Notes: generated from the sequence alone by a model not told the origin. DNA of 64,000 bases from Fischerella muscicola SAG 1427-1 = PCC 73103 (GCF_000317245.1 NZ_AJLJ01000496.1:86118-150117), one strand, 5' to 3'. Counted from the stretch's first letter, positions 25,996 to 36,285 are shown. Made by a program: numbers and translations.

Positions 25996-26318
25996 GTTAT
26001 ACCTTTCATTTCAAGTGGAAATAACTTGCGCTCAGACAACCGATCATCATCTAAAGCATGAATCAAATACTGACCTGTTTGTTTCTGTTCCTCTGCATCC
26101 TCATCATCAATCCAAGCCTGAAGTAAGTTAACCGCTTCAGCTTGTTTTTGCTTCAACAAAATAGAATTTGTCAAAAGCTGCAATGCTAATGCTTCTACGG
26201 AAAGTCCGTTCTGATTGGCTTGCTGTAAGAGATACTGCTCTAACTCTGGTGACAGGTTAAGGGTTAGTGTCATAAGTCTTCTGAGGATACACCCTATATT
26301 GTAACTCTGTGAAGTCAC
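25989..26318 (-). CDS. Antitoxin of the PIN toxin pair
   Basis: The frame encodes 109 residues; the Met at about residue 16 (26273, MTLTLNLSPELEQYLLQQAN) is the likelier start, giving about 94 residues. The opening strand and helix (LSPELEQYLLQQANQNGLSVEALALQLL) resembles the ribbon-helix-helix-like N-terminus of many cyanobacterial antitoxins, followed by a charged, probably toxin-binding tail. It is upstream of the toxin and probably autoregulates the pair. Confidence 0.72.
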   Translation of the reverse strand: MTSQSYNIGCILRRLMTLTLNLSPELEQYLLQQANQNGLSVEALALQLLTNSILLKQKQAEAVNLLQAWIDDEDAEEQKQTGQYLIHALDDDRLSERKLFPLEMKGITW

Positions 26319-26421
26319 AGATCAGGCTGCTGTCCTCACCAAGAAGTCAAGCCACCAACGGTTTTTTTAACAAAAACCCAGATTTTTCGCTTGTGATGAA
26401 AAATCATTCACATAACACCCC

Positions 26422-27642
26422 TCACACCCTCTCTTTCGCTGGTGGCGTAATACCCCGATCGCTTAATCCTTGTGAAAGTTCATTTAAAAATTCCAAATCT
26501 TCTCCCGGTAAACACTGAAGAGGATTTTCTGTTTTCTCCAGAAAACTAAAAGCTTGCCGAAATTGACTTGGGGTTGCGTCAATCGGTGAGTCGAGGTGAC
26601 AAGGAATAATCCGCAAAAAATCCCAACTCGCCACCTGGTTAGCCCATTTGATAGTTACCTCTGGATCTCGATTCAGAATCAGAGTTTGCAGAATTGGCGC
26701 TACAAACAAGCGTCCATCACCGCGTAGAGTATGAAAAGATTGTTCCCAATTGTTCCACTTAAAAGGAAACAAACCAAAATAGGCTTTCTTGGAACGATCT
26801 GGCGCCCCCAATGCATGACGCAAAACTTGTCCCGTGCCAACTACTTCTAGCGCACTTGGTCGGAAGTAAAAAGCAAATAATACAATTCTTTGCCATCCCT
26901 TACGACGGTTAGCTTCAGTGTCAAAAACTCTGTGGAAAGCGTCGTCTTTGGCATGAAACAATAAAGGACAAGGATCAAGTTGAACTATTGGTGGTGGTTC
27001 AGCAGGGATAGACAGGACTATATCTGTAACTAACAATGTCCGCGATCGCTTGTGGAAAAATGCAACTTCCGCAAATCGTCCTGGCCCCAATTCAATTGGG
27101 CCAAGAATTGCATAATCAAACTCATTACCAAAGGGTACATCACTACTATTAGCTGGCAGTACATGAGTACGTCCCAAAGGTAAACCTAGCCAACTCAGGG
27201 GTAAATTGAGAGGAAAACTCCACTGCTTCGGGGCTACAAACACTTGTGCTTGGGGAAAGCGTCTAGCAAAAGGGCCGACAAAGACTTTATGTTCTAACCC
27301 AGAAATAGTCGGCAGGATAATATATTTAACATCCCCGTGTTCTGCAACTAATTCTTCAACTAAGCGTATACATTCTGGAGTTGGTGCGATCGGTGCATAA
27401 ACGAGAAGTCCACCTGCTTCTAGTTTCACAACAGTCATGCGAATTGGCACAACAACATAGAAAATGCCTTGTATCTGGTCAAAAGTCCAGATCGTATCCT
27501 TAACTACTTCTTGGCAGAGTGTGCGTCGTTTGCCAAATGGATATAGTGGTAGAACAGGCCAAAAAGCCCAAGACCAATCTTTTAAAGAAATACCATCCTG
27601 TTGTATCTGCATATTTTGCACCTTCATCGTGGTTCTTTCCAC
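26422..27642 (-). CDS. DUF4336-domain protein
   Basis: The 406-residue protein has no strong signal peptide and shows segments common to the DUF4336 family: WSWAFWPVLPLYPFGKRRTL, YIILPTISGLEHKVFVGPFA and RTLLVTDIVLSIPAEPPPI. The fold is metallo-beta-lactamase-like, but the standard HxHxDH is degenerate. Found in cyanobacteria and plant chloroplasts; function unknown. It lies downstream of the fibrillin gene on the same strand. Confidence 0.8.
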   Translation of the reverse strand: MERTTMKVQNMQIQQDGISLKDWSWAFWPVLPLYPFGKRRTLCQEVVKDTIWTFDQIQGIFYVVVPIRMTVVKLEAGGLLVYAPIAPTPECIRLVEELVAEHGDVKYIILPTISGLEHKVFVGPFARRFPQAQVFVAPKQWSFPLNLPLSWLGLPLGRTHVLPANSSDVPFGNEFDYAILGPIELGPGRFAEVAFFHKRSRTLLVTDIVLSIPAEPPPIVQLDPCPLLFHAKDDAFHRVFDTEANRRKGWQRIVLFAFYFRPSALEVVGTGQVLRHALGAPDRSKKAYFGLFPFKWNNWEQSFHTLRGDGRLFVAPILQTLILNRDPEVTIKWANQVASWDFLRIIPCHLDSPIDATPSQFRQAFSFLEKTENPLQCLPGEDLEFLNELSQGLSDRGITPPAKERV

Positions 27643-27716
27643 GACTCGATCCTCCCAAATCCCCGATATTTAAATGATTTTTATCTGCCTGTAAACAGGG
27701 TCATAACTTTAGTTTC

Positions 27717-28340
27717 TCATACCCTTTCTCTAATCCAAATAGCCAGCCCACCTCCACGTCCACGCGCTGCGATTAAATCTTCTGTGATCAAAGAGAAGCT
27801 AAAAAAGGCAAGTTTGGCAATAGTTTGATTGTAGAAATCCTCTGTTTGACTCTTACCACCTCGAATCTGTTGTTTGTAAACAACACGGTCAAACAAGCTG
27901 ATTTGCATTTGAGTAAAATCAAAGGTCAACAAGTTTTTTTTCCCTAAATATTTGGCTGGGCCTGTGAGTTTTAACAACAACGGGCCAAGTTGTACCTGAT
28001 TGCCAATTTCGCCTTTACCATCGGCTATATCTGTAGCAGCAAAACAAATGTGTGCTGATGCTAATTTTGGTAGATAAAAACCTCTACCTAATTCAATTCC
28101 TCCGCGCTTTTTCAGTTTACGAGTACCTGTGGTGAAATATAGTCGCCATTGACCGAGTAAAGATGCAAAAGAATATTGAATTTTTTGTTGTTTAGCAGCT
28201 TTTTCTGCTTGTAATAAGGCATTTACCACTGCTGTAGCGGAAGGGCGATCGCCTGATTCTTTGCGATATGCAGACACAACTTGCTCAAGCACGGTTGCAA
28301 AATCTGCTAAATTTGGTGATGTTAAGTCAGGCGATCGCAT
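27717..28340 (-). CDS. PAP/fibrillin-family (plastid lipid-associated) protein
   Basis: The 207-residue protein contains LLGQWRLYFTTGTRKLKKRG (about residues 64-83) and FFSFSLITEDLIAARGRGGG near the C-terminus, matching the lipocalin-like fibrillin family of cyanobacteria and plastids. Fibrillins associate with thylakoid lipid bodies and protect against light stress. It is upstream of the DUF4336 gene by 74 bases and may be co-transcribed. Confidence 0.8.
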   Translation of the reverse strand: MRSPDLTSPNLADFATVLEQVVSAYRKESGDRPSATAVVNALLQAEKAAKQQKIQYSFASLLGQWRLYFTTGTRKLKKRGGIELGRGFYLPKLASAHICFAATDIADGKGEIGNQVQLGPLLLKLTGPAKYLGKKNLLTFDFTQMQISLFDRVVYKQQIRGGKSQTEDFYNQTIAKLAFFSFSLITEDLIAARGRGGGLAIWIRERV

Positions 28341-28497
28341 TCATCCAATCCTCTTTAAATCATGTTTGCTGTTTGGGATCGTAACAACTTGGACAAATCT
28401 CGGTTAAACCTCTTTCTTTGTGTCCTACTCTAGGAGAAGTCGCTTACGCGTCTATGTGGTTAGTTACTTTATCCTTTTAAGTTAGGTTGCCAGATCA

Positions 28498-29472
28498 CTA
28501 ATTTGGCTTAGAACTAATAATAGTGCGATGACGGGGATCGCTGGCAACTGTCACTGGTTTGTTAAAACCCACCTCTTCTAATCCTGCTTCTATATCAAAG
28601 GAGTAGTAATCATCGCTCCAAGGTTCGGTACTCTTCATCAAAGTAAATAAAACTGGTGGCAAATTTTGGATCACAGGAGATTTAGGGTTATTGTCCACCA
28701 AGGCGATACACCCACCAGGACGCAGTAGTCGCAGCGCCTCAGAAAAAATTGCTTTACTAGCGTAGTGTGGGAGTTCATGGGTAACAAACTGCAAACTCAC
28801 TAAATCGAAAGAGTTGCTTTGCAGTCTTGTTTCTTCTCCTTTACCATGAATCCATTCAGAGATTTCATTATTGACATCCAAAGATTTAGCCACAGTCAGC
28901 ATATGAGGCGACAAATCGAGGCCGACTGTGTGAACAGGGTGATTTTGCTTTTTCTGGTAAAAGCGGTGTAGCGTCAAAGTTGAAATACCTACAGAACAAC
29001 CTATATCTAAGATATCATTAACCTCTTGCGGCCCATAGGTTGCTAAAACTTGGTGAAAACTTCCTCTCAAGCGATCGTGGGCAACTTCCCAAGTTAAATT
29101 TTCTTTCGGCCATACCCGCAATGCCATAGAATAAGTAGCACTAGGGGCTTCTAAAGCAGCTTGCCAGCAAAGATTACCTTCGGAGTATGCATGGAAGGGA
29201 ACTTGGAAGTAGTCAGGGTAGACAATATTAGAGTCTGTAATCTCCTCCAGTCGGTGTGTTACTCCTGATGCTGCCAAAGTTTCATAGTTTTTGCGCCAAG
29301 GAACACCGTTTTTTTCGGCAGTTTTAATGATTACTTGCCTTGCCTGATGTTTCATCAGGTTGTAAATTGGTTTGGTCTGGATTAGTAGATTTACAAATTG
29401 AGAGAGCAGTCCTTCGCCAGCCCAGTCTGGTTTGATTTTGTCTTTCATCTGAATTATACGGAATTGAGGCAA
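28498..29472 (-). CDS. Class I SAM-dependent methyltransferase
   Basis: The 324-residue protein has motif I DIGCSVGISTLTL (about residue 155), followed by TVGLDLSPHMLTVAK (acidic ribose-binding strand), VSLQFVTHELPHYA and LRLLRPGGCIALVD (post-motif strands). It is a Rossmann-type methyltransferase, with an N-terminal extension of about 130 residues of unknown fold. The substrate is unknown. It is not in the polyketide cluster orientation, so a link to that pathway is unsupported. Confidence 0.85.
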   Translation of the reverse strand: MPQFRIIQMKDKIKPDWAGEGLLSQFVNLLIQTKPIYNLMKHQARQVIIKTAEKNGVPWRKNYETLAASGVTHRLEEITDSNIVYPDYFQVPFHAYSEGNLCWQAALEAPSATYSMALRVWPKENLTWEVAHDRLRGSFHQVLATYGPQEVNDILDIGCSVGISTLTLHRFYQKKQNHPVHTVGLDLSPHMLTVAKSLDVNNEISEWIHGKGEETRLQSNSFDLVSLQFVTHELPHYASKAIFSEALRLLRPGGCIALVDNNPKSPVIQNLPPVLFTLMKSTEPWSDDYYSFDIEAGLEEVGFNKPVTVASDPRHRTIISSKPN

Positions 29473-29578
29473 GATAAATATTTATATTTTAAGTTTTAAT
29501 GTTAAATTACAGTAAAACTATAATTTAAAACTACAATTTAAAACACAAAAATTTTTCCGAAATTAAATTTTTCTAGTT

Positions 29579-30838
29579 ATGAGTATTTTATTTAATCAAA
29601 AATTTCGTCTGCTGGTCGGTTTTGCGACTTTATTATCTGCTAGTTTGGTCGGTGGCTATTTACATACTCAGTCCAACACTCAACAGCAAATCTCTCTAGC
29701 CTCTGTTCCAGCAAATTCTATAAGTGCTACTAATTTACAAGAAAATAATCTCGGTCAACAAAATGATTTGGCATCCAGACCAAACTTGATATCATCTTCT
29801 GCTCCCTATCAAGTCATTGATGAATTTAAAAAGCATAAATACAGCGTTAACGGCAATCAAATTATTTCTGCTGCCAAACTACCAACTAATAAAGTTAATT
29901 TCAATCAAAAAGATTTATTATTTGTTCTTACTAATACTAGAAAATATTACCAAGACCACGCCAATCAAGATCCAGATATTGTCCGACCAGGATTACTAGG
30001 AGCTACAGGTGTTAGTGTCCAAGATACACTGAAAACCCTAGATTTTATGATTGCTGTATTAAAAGAAGATATTACTAATAATCGCACCACTCGCTTACAA
30101 GATCCTAATTTTATTAATGCTAATTTTAAAGTAATTAAATGGTCTGCTTACAAGCCACAAAACTCTCAACAAAAACGGCTCAGAATTACTAAGTATGCCG
30201 TTTTCACTCATACAGGTTCTCATAAAAAAACTTCTACTTATAATATACCCATTTACAGTTTAAAAGATAATTTAAATAGCGATAAATTCTATACTAGATA
30301 CACTAAACAGGATGTTTTGTCAGGTATCTATGAACCTGGTGGCAGAGAATATGGTAAAGTTCAACCTCTTGCTTATTTAACTCGCAAAGGTTTAGAAGAA
30401 GCATTAATGCAAGGAACTATATTAATTAATTTTACAGATGGTACTAGAGAGTTTTTTAATGTCGATAGAAATAATGGAATGTCTTATGTTCGAGGTGTGA
30501 AACCAACAGCACAAAAGCGCTATTGGTATTTTAGAAAAGTGAATGCAATTAAAGGTTATGGATATAAAATTGACGCAAAAATTTCTATTAAACCAGGAGT
30601 AACTTTTGCAGGTGATGTATTGAATATTGGCTTAGGTAGGGTAATTGTGATTGAGTATGGTCAAGGTAAAAATAAACAATTAAAAATGGGAGTAATAGCC
30701 GACACAGGCGGAGCATTTTTACCAAACCTTTATCAACTCGATTTATTGGCAGGTATTTTTAAGACTAATAGAGATTTTACTAAGTACATTAGTCAATTAC
30801 CTGAATATGCTACGGCATATATTTTAGTTAAGAAGTGA
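29579..30838 (+). CDS. Secreted protein with C-terminal 3D-domain-like barrel
   Basis: The 419-residue protein starts with a signal peptide/anchor (LLVGFATLLSASLVGGYLH). The last 60-100 residues show GVTFAGDVLNIGLGRVIVIE and GVIADTGGAFLPNLYQLDL, like the 3D/double-psi-beta-barrel of MltA-type lytic transglycosylases with the conserved DTGGA motif. It may act on peptidoglycan, but the complete MltA catalytic arrangement was not confirmed. It lies between the methyltransferase and the DevBCA genes, divergent and convergent respectively. Confidence 0.6.
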   Translation: MSILFNQKFRLLVGFATLLSASLVGGYLHTQSNTQQQISLASVPANSISATNLQENNLGQQNDLASRPNLISSSAPYQVIDEFKKHKYSVNGNQIISAAKLPTNKVNFNQKDLLFVLTNTRKYYQDHANQDPDIVRPGLLGATGVSVQDTLKTLDFMIAVLKEDITNNRTTRLQDPNFINANFKVIKWSAYKPQNSQQKRLRITKYAVFTHTGSHKKTSTYNIPIYSLKDNLNSDKFYTRYTKQDVLSGIYEPGGREYGKVQPLAYLTRKGLEEALMQGTILINFTDGTREFFNVDRNNGMSYVRGVKPTAQKRYWYFRKVNAIKGYGYKIDAKISIKPGVTFAGDVLNIGLGRVIVIEYGQGKNKQLKMGVIADTGGAFLPNLYQLDLLAGIFKTNRDFTKYISQLPEYATAYILVKK

Positions 30839-30885
30839 ATATTTTTATTCTGGTATAGAGGAATAGATAATTCTGCCAGATTGGT

Positions 30886-31581
30886 TTAAAATAATTCTTC
30901 TTTAATTATCCGACCATCTTCTATGTGGATGATTTTATCTGCTATGTCTAGAACTCGGTTGTCATGAGTAACCATTAAAATAGCACATTGCTGTTCTTTA
31001 GCCAGTAGCTGCATTATTTCTACAACCTCTCGCCCTGATTTACTGTCTAAAGCAGCAGTAGGTTCATCAGCTAAGACTAATTTGGGCTGACTCACCAAAG
31101 CACGAGCAATAGCCACCCGTTGCTTTTGTCCTCCCGAAAGGTGGGTAGGATAGTAATTAACTCGATGTCCCAATTTAACAGCGTGAAGCATCGCTTCAGA
31201 TTTCAAACGAGCCTGTCGATAAGAAAGATTTTTTTGTAATTCAAGTGACATTTGGACATTCTGGCGGGCTGTTAAGAAATCCAGTAAGTTGTGAGCTTGA
31301 AAAATATAGCCAATCTGTCGCCGTATTTGTACTAACTTCTCATTACTGGCCCCATGTAATTCCCAATCTAGAAATTTGAGGTTTCCTTCTTGGACAGATC
31401 GTAAACCGCCAATCAAAGTTAATAAAGTCGTTTTTCCTGAACCAGATGGACCAGACATAATTACAATTTCTCCAGATTTTATTACCAAATTAATGTCAAA
31501 TAAAATCTGGCTTCGTAATGATTTTTTACCAAAGTAGTGATTGATATTTCTAGTGGAAACAACAATTTCTTGTTTAAACAT
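30886..31581 (-). CDS. devA: DevA-type ABC transporter ATPase
   Basis: The 231-residue protein has Walker A GPSGSGKTT, signature LSGGQKQRVAIARAL, Walker B LVLADEP and H-loop MVTHD. The HYFGKKSLRSQILFDINLVI opening is characteristic of the DevA subgroup of the MacB-like exporters. In Anabaena, DevBCA with TolC exports heterocyst glycolipids. It is the last gene of a devB-devC-devA operon here. Adjacency to a PUFA/HglE-type cluster suggests export of a lipid product. Confidence 0.9.
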   Translation of the reverse strand: MFKQEIVVSTRNINHYFGKKSLRSQILFDINLVIKSGEIVIMSGPSGSGKTTLLTLIGGLRSVQEGNLKFLDWELHGASNEKLVQIRRQIGYIFQAHNLLDFLTARQNVQMSLELQKNLSYRQARLKSEAMLHAVKLGHRVNYYPTHLSGGQKQRVAIARALVSQPKLVLADEPTAALDSKSGREVVEIMQLLAKEQQCAILMVTHDNRVLDIADKIIHIEDGRIIKEELF

Positions 31582-31606
31582 GAATTTATTATGTTATGTG
31601 ATTAAA

Positions 31607-32779
31607 TTAAAAAATGTCTGCTGGATCTACAACTCGCAATTTATTTATTGATAAAAATGCCGAAGTTAAACACATTAAAAGTGTAGAAAATAAGATTATT
31701 AATGCTTTGTCATAACTCATAATTACTGGTAACTTAGTAGCATTAGTTGCCAAATCATATAGACCCATAGATATAATGATGCCAGGAATATAGCCTACTA
31801 TCGCTAAAATTACAGCCTGTTGAAAAACTACGCCTAGCAAATATTTATTTTTAAATCCCATTGCTTTTAAAGTTGCATATTCAGCTAAGTGGTTAGATAT
31901 ATTACTATAAAGGATTTGATAAACAACAACTACACCAACAATAAATCCCATGATTACCATTAGATTAAATACAAATCCAATAGGTGTTCTTAGACTCCAA
32001 TAACTTTTTTCAAAATCAATAAAGCCCTGACGTGTTAATACTTTTACATCTTGGGGTAAGTGATCTGACAAACTTGCTAAAACTTTTTGGTAATCAGCAC
32101 CAGATTTGAGAGTAAGTAATCCTATATCTATATAATCAGCAGTACGGTCTCTAAATACCTTGATGAAAGTTGAGTAACTAATCATTAAATTTCCATCAAC
32201 TCCAAAGGAAGGACCAAGCTTAAACAAGCCACCAACTTTAACTTTGTAACCAATTCTTGAATTATATCCAAATATTTCAATGCTAACAGGTTCTTGTTGC
32301 TCAAAATTTTCCGCGATTGGTCCAAACTCTGATCGAGAACCACGATCAAATAAAACTACATTAGGACGTTTGAGAAGATTTTTATTATTCTCGACTTCTG
32401 GTAATTTAAAAACAGATTCGGCTGGATCAAAACCCAGCACGTATATCGGGAATTTACGACCATTAACTGGGTTTTTGAGTTTAGCAAATTGAACATATAC
32501 AGGAATGACTGACTTTATATCGTCAAAACCTAATGCTTGATATAAACGAACACGTGGAAAACTTTGATTTGATGTCAAAGATTTATATTGGGAACTAATT
32601 ATAAATAAATCCCCTTCTAAGTTTTTCTGTACTTGTGTAGCACTGTCATAGAGAGCATTTTGAAAGCCAATTTGCATGAACATCAAAACAGAAACAAACG
32701 CAATACCGGCCAAAGCTACTATGAAGCGAAGTTTTTGTCGAACAAGTTGTAGCCAGGCTACAGGTATATTGTTAATCAT
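31607..32779 (-). CDS. devC: DevC-type ABC exporter permease
   Basis: The 390-residue protein has one N-terminal helix (about residues 20-40), a large periplasmic MacB-like domain (about 45-255), and three C-terminal helices with a conserved FtsX-like core (MGFKNKYLLGVVFQQAV). This is the MacB/DevC fold of mechanotransmission exporters. It overlaps no gene; the gap to devA is 25 bases, and to devB 93 bases. Full length. Confidence 0.9.
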   Translation of the reverse strand: MINNIPVAWLQLVRQKLRFIVALAGIAFVSVLMFMQIGFQNALYDSATQVQKNLEGDLFIISSQYKSLTSNQSFPRVRLYQALGFDDIKSVIPVYVQFAKLKNPVNGRKFPIYVLGFDPAESVFKLPEVENNKNLLKRPNVVLFDRGSRSEFGPIAENFEQQEPVSIEIFGYNSRIGYKVKVGGLFKLGPSFGVDGNLMISYSTFIKVFRDRTADYIDIGLLTLKSGADYQKVLASLSDHLPQDVKVLTRQGFIDFEKSYWSLRTPIGFVFNLMVIMGFIVGVVVVYQILYSNISNHLAEYATLKAMGFKNKYLLGVVFQQAVILAIVGYIPGIIISMGLYDLATNATKLPVIMSYDKALIILFSTLLMCLTSAFLSINKLRVVDPADIF

Positions 32780-32872
32780 CTTGTAAACCTCAAAACTGAG
32801 ATTAAAAATGCAATCTTTGGGAAGACACTCTTCAAATATTTCTTAAGATTTTTATATTCAAAAAAGTATGTA

Positions 32873-34078
32873 TTATTGAGATTTACCAAGGTTAATAAGA
32901 ACTTCTACTTGTAGATTAGTCAAGGCTGCAACTCGTCGATTATCTTCTGGATTGTTGATACGAATTTTGACATCAACTACTTTGTTATCTGTATCTGCTC
33001 CTGGATTATTACTAAAGATGTTTTGTTGGGTAACTTGTAAGCCTATATCTGTTACTGTTCCTTGTAATTTGCCGGAAAAAGCATCGCTAGTAATAATTAC
33101 TGACTGACCTAGATGCACTTTTTTAATATCAGTTTCATAGACTTCTGCCACCACATACATCTGATCTGTGTAACCGATTTGAGCAATTCCTTGATTACCG
33201 ATAATTTCTCCAGGCCAAGTATAAATTTTGATGATTTGCCCATCTACAGGCGATCGCACTACGCTTAAATCCAAATCAGCACGAGCTTGTACTATAGCTG
33301 TTTTTGCCTTCTCAACCTCAGTTTGAGCAGCTTGAACATCCGTAGGACGGACTTCAGCAATACTTGCTAGCCTAGCTCTAGCTTCGCTTAACTGTTTTTG
33401 AAGAGTGTCTAATGTACGCCTCCGGTTAGCCTTTGCCTCATTGAGCTGTTGTTGGACAGTATCTACTCTCAAGCGTTTAGTATCTGCATCGGATGCTGAA
33501 ATTGCTCCCTCTCTGTATAACATCTGATAGCGTTGATTTTCGCTTTTGGCATTACGTAATTCTGCTTGTAAACGAGCTATAGTTGCTTGTTGTGTAGACA
33601 TTTCTCCATCTAATTCAGCTTCTAAACGAGCAATAGTCGCCTTTTGAGCAGCTAAATCTCCTGCTTTCGCCCCTGCTTTTACCTGATTGAGACTAGCTTG
33701 AGCAACTAATACTTGTTGTTTAGCGTTTTCTAAGGCTGCAAGACGGACATAAAAATAGTCAAGAAGTGCAATTGCTTGCCCTTTACGTACTTTATCCCCT
33801 TTGTCTACAAGGAGTTTTGCTACTTGGACACCACTTTGAGAATTAGGAGCAGACAAATTAATCACTTCTCCTTGAGGCTCTAAACGTCCCAGAGCAGCAA
33901 CAGCAGTAATGGTAGGAGAATTAATTGGGGTAGCTGAAGTATTATTTGCAGACTTTGATCTAAATCTAGAAAGCCCGTAGAGAGAAATTGCACCCATACC
34001 TACAGCCATAGCAATTGCCAATATTATAGGCAACTGATTTATAGGTATCGTAATTGGCTGCCTTTGTTTTTGCACCAT
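32873..34078 (-). CDS. devB: DevB-type periplasmic adaptor (HlyD family)
   Basis: The 401-residue protein has an N-terminal anchor (about residues 15-35), a lipoyl-like half (VAKLLVDKGDKVRKGQAIALLD), a long coiled coil with repeated ARLEAELDGEMSTQQATIAR-type heptads (about 130-250), a second lipoyl half (VRSPVDGQIIKIYTWPGE), and beta-barrel regions. This is the standard adaptor that links a DevCA pump to an outer-membrane TolC. It is the first gene of the operon, with its promoter in the 34.1-34.3 kb gap. Confidence 0.9.
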   Translation of the reverse strand: MVQKQRQPITIPINQLPIILAIAMAVGMGAISLYGLSRFRSKSANNTSATPINSPTITAVAALGRLEPQGEVINLSAPNSQSGVQVAKLLVDKGDKVRKGQAIALLDYFYVRLAALENAKQQVLVAQASLNQVKAGAKAGDLAAQKATIARLEAELDGEMSTQQATIARLQAELRNAKSENQRYQMLYREGAISASDADTKRLRVDTVQQQLNEAKANRRRTLDTLQKQLSEARARLASIAEVRPTDVQAAQTEVEKAKTAIVQARADLDLSVVRSPVDGQIIKIYTWPGEIIGNQGIAQIGYTDQMYVVAEVYETDIKKVHLGQSVIITSDAFSGKLQGTVTDIGLQVTQQNIFSNNPGADTDNKVVDVKIRINNPEDNRRVAALTNLQVEVLINLGKSQ

Positions 34079-34324
34079 AATTTATGTTTTCCTAGTTAAG
34101 GATACTACTCTCTTGCAATTATTCATGCGATTTAAGAGAGACGAATGGCAATAACTTTGCTCTACAGTCATATAGATAGTAGAAAGTAAACTGATCGGGT
34201 TGGTTGATAATTTCGGATTTTATTGTTGCTATCAGAGGATGGATTAGAGAAAAAATATCCATCACTCTGTAGCAGTAACAGCCTATCAGGAATTTATGTC
34301 TTCAAATTTGTAGTTATTTATTGT

Positions 34325-34639
34325 TTAGCACACCTCTTTTTTCCTTTTCATAATGTCTAAGTATTCACTGCGAGTTCCATCTATACGATAGTGATCGCAG
34401 ATTTGACACAGTTTTAAAAGATCTAATCGACTAAATACTTTCTGATGCTCAATTCCATTATCATTCCTCCACCGCCAAAAAGTTGTTCGATCAATACGGC
34501 GATTGTTTTCAGGCCATCGTCGTCTTGATAAAAACTCTATAAGTTCTTGTTCATAAAAACAGTAGCCTTTTGGCAATTTGAGGAGTTCTTCTCTTAAATT
34601 AGATAGCGGTATGAGTGGATCTAGCTCAGATAGTCTCAT
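34325..34639 (-). CDS. Small protein with possible helix-turn-helix, unknown
   Basis: The 104-residue product contains KGYCFYEQELIEFLSRRRWP and RTTFWRWRNDNGIEHQK, whose helix pattern and aromatic/basic content could be a DNA-binding helix-turn-helix (merR/resolvase-like). I cannot assign it to a family. It sits upstream of devB on the same strand and near the polyketide cluster, so a regulatory role for one of these is possible. Start ATG at 34639. Confidence 0.5.
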   Translation of the reverse strand: MRLSELDPLIPLSNLREELLKLPKGYCFYEQELIEFLSRRRWPENNRRIDRTTFWRWRNDNGIEHQKVFSRLDLLKLCQICDHYRIDGTRSEYLDIMKRKKEVC

Positions 34640-35416
34640 GCCAGCAACTCCGTTTAGTTTCGTGGAATTCTAATCAAGTAAAAGTTGAATGTTACAAGCT
34701 GGTAATCATATCTAATGGTAGATGAGAAAATAGAGTTATTAAGGTAGTGAATATGTGCAATGCCATTACCTCCTGTACGGAGTTTTATCTTTATTCAATT
34801 TAATCACCTACCATAGTCTTTTTGATACTCAAATGCAACTCCTATGCAACAACTTTAAAAAGAAAAAATAATTGTGTGTAAGTTATTAGCATGAATAGTA
34901 ACAAGCATCTCTTCGCAAGCAAATATATTAGTAGAATTTAGTGAAATATGTAATTCAATCATCTATCATCAAGCAGAATAATTTGTATCATTTATTTGTG
35001 ATTGACATAACAATATAAATTTTCTATAAAAAATAGACTCTTACAATATATTTTAAAAATCTCAAATTTTTATGGCAGATGTTTATACCAATAAATTTTA
35101 TACATTAATATGCGTATAATTATTCCTTTACCATTTCATTGATTAAACGAGATTAGAAAAAGATGCTTAAACAGCATAAAACAATAGTAATAAATAGTAC
35201 ATATAATCTGGATAACAACTCAGAAATTCATGTTCTCAGAAGAGATGATCTAATCTGATTTTATAATTAAGGATGAGAAATAACTTATTTTCTTTTATTT
35301 TGTGCCTTATTTACGGATTTTCATCACATTAACATAATCTTAAAAAGAGTGAATATACAATTTATATGCAATTTTGGAAGATAAACTATTCATAGATGAG
35401 ATAGTGTGATCAAAAG
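34640..35416. other. Long AT-rich intergenic region upstream of the exporter and small genes
   Basis: A 777-base stretch without a convincing frame. It includes a weak hairpin (CTCC-loop-GGAG near 34766-34778) and many A/T runs. I found no clear operator or RNA gene. It probably holds divergent promoters for the small genes on both sides. Confidence 0.4.
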
Positions 35417-35734
35417 TTGGAAATAGGTGATGTGGCTAAAGTTGTTCGCGTCCTAAAGAGAATGAAACTACAGCGATTCATGCTCTCATTAACCAGGTTT
35501 GATCAGCAGCGGCTAATTTTTCATGCAGCCCGCCAGACAGCTCGTAAAGCTGAAATGGCACGTATCGCAGTGCATGAATGGCTCAATCAACATGATTCTG
35601 AACTGGAAGAATGGAAAACCAAAACTGCTTCCGAGCTTGGAATTAGTATTAGTGAACTTGAGCGACGGCTATTAAAGGCTGCTGAAGAACAGACAGAATC
35701 TAGGAAGAAAAGTCGTGATGTTGATTCAGAATAG
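35417..35734 (+). CDS. Small charged protein, unknown
   Basis: The frame gives up to 105 residues from a TTG; a GTG at 35432 or an ATG at 35462 (MKLQRFMLSLTRFDQQRLIF) are also possible starts. The product is rich in Arg, Glu and Lys, mostly helical, and has a central segment ARQTARKAEMARIAVHEWLN. It might be a small DNA- or RNA-binding protein. I do not recognise it. It reads toward the megasynthase gene, 551 bases upstream. Confidence 0.45.
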   Translation: MEIGDVAKVVRVLKRMKLQRFMLSLTRFDQQRLIFHAARQTARKAEMARIAVHEWLNQHDSELEEWKTKTASELGISISELERRLLKAAEEQTESRKKSRDVDSE

Positions 35735-36285
35735 AAGTACGTTTAAATTGTGCCATAACTGCTCAATCATGTATCAAATTATCAACAACAAATGAATAAC
35801 AACTAATGTTGTTATAGGAATCTGATTTGTTTTCTGAAGTTAGTGATTGAACTAGGAAAATCTTAACTCTAATAAAATGTACTTAATTCTGTAAGCATAG
35901 AGCGCAGGCTACGCCAACAAAAATTAAATGGGAATACTATATATGAATTAACAACTAGCTGCGAAACAAAACTTTCTTAGAATTTCATATCCCAAGAGTT
36001 GGTTTGTTGCATATAAGTTGCTACACAGAACTAAGCAGTCTAAAATAAGCAGCACGAGTCATGGATGATATTCCATCAAAAAAAATAATTGGATTGATTT
36101 TTTGATAAAGTAATCCAAAGTAAAGCTATTTCAAGACTTGTGTAGCAGCCTCAAAGATAGGAATTCTAACTTGCTCTGTAAAACATGATTTATATCCTAA
36201 CTACTAATTCAACATTGTTTTTTATAGAGCATACAAATCTTGGCTATTTCCCTACATTCTTCAAGTAAATAATGAAAATTAGGCC
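35735..36285. other. Leader region of the polyketide cluster
   Basis: About 550 bases before the megasynthase start, AT-rich, with a partial AGCGCAGGCTACGCC repeat near 35901. I see no NtcA-type GTAN8TAC site or strong hairpin. The promoter is likely here, but its -35/-10 boxes could not be defined. Confidence 0.4.

Noticed and set aside
34097..34110. NtcA site upstream of devB
   Set aside because: GTT-N8-TAC has one mismatch to GTA-N8-TAC and lies too close to the start codon; no matching -10 box spacing was evident.
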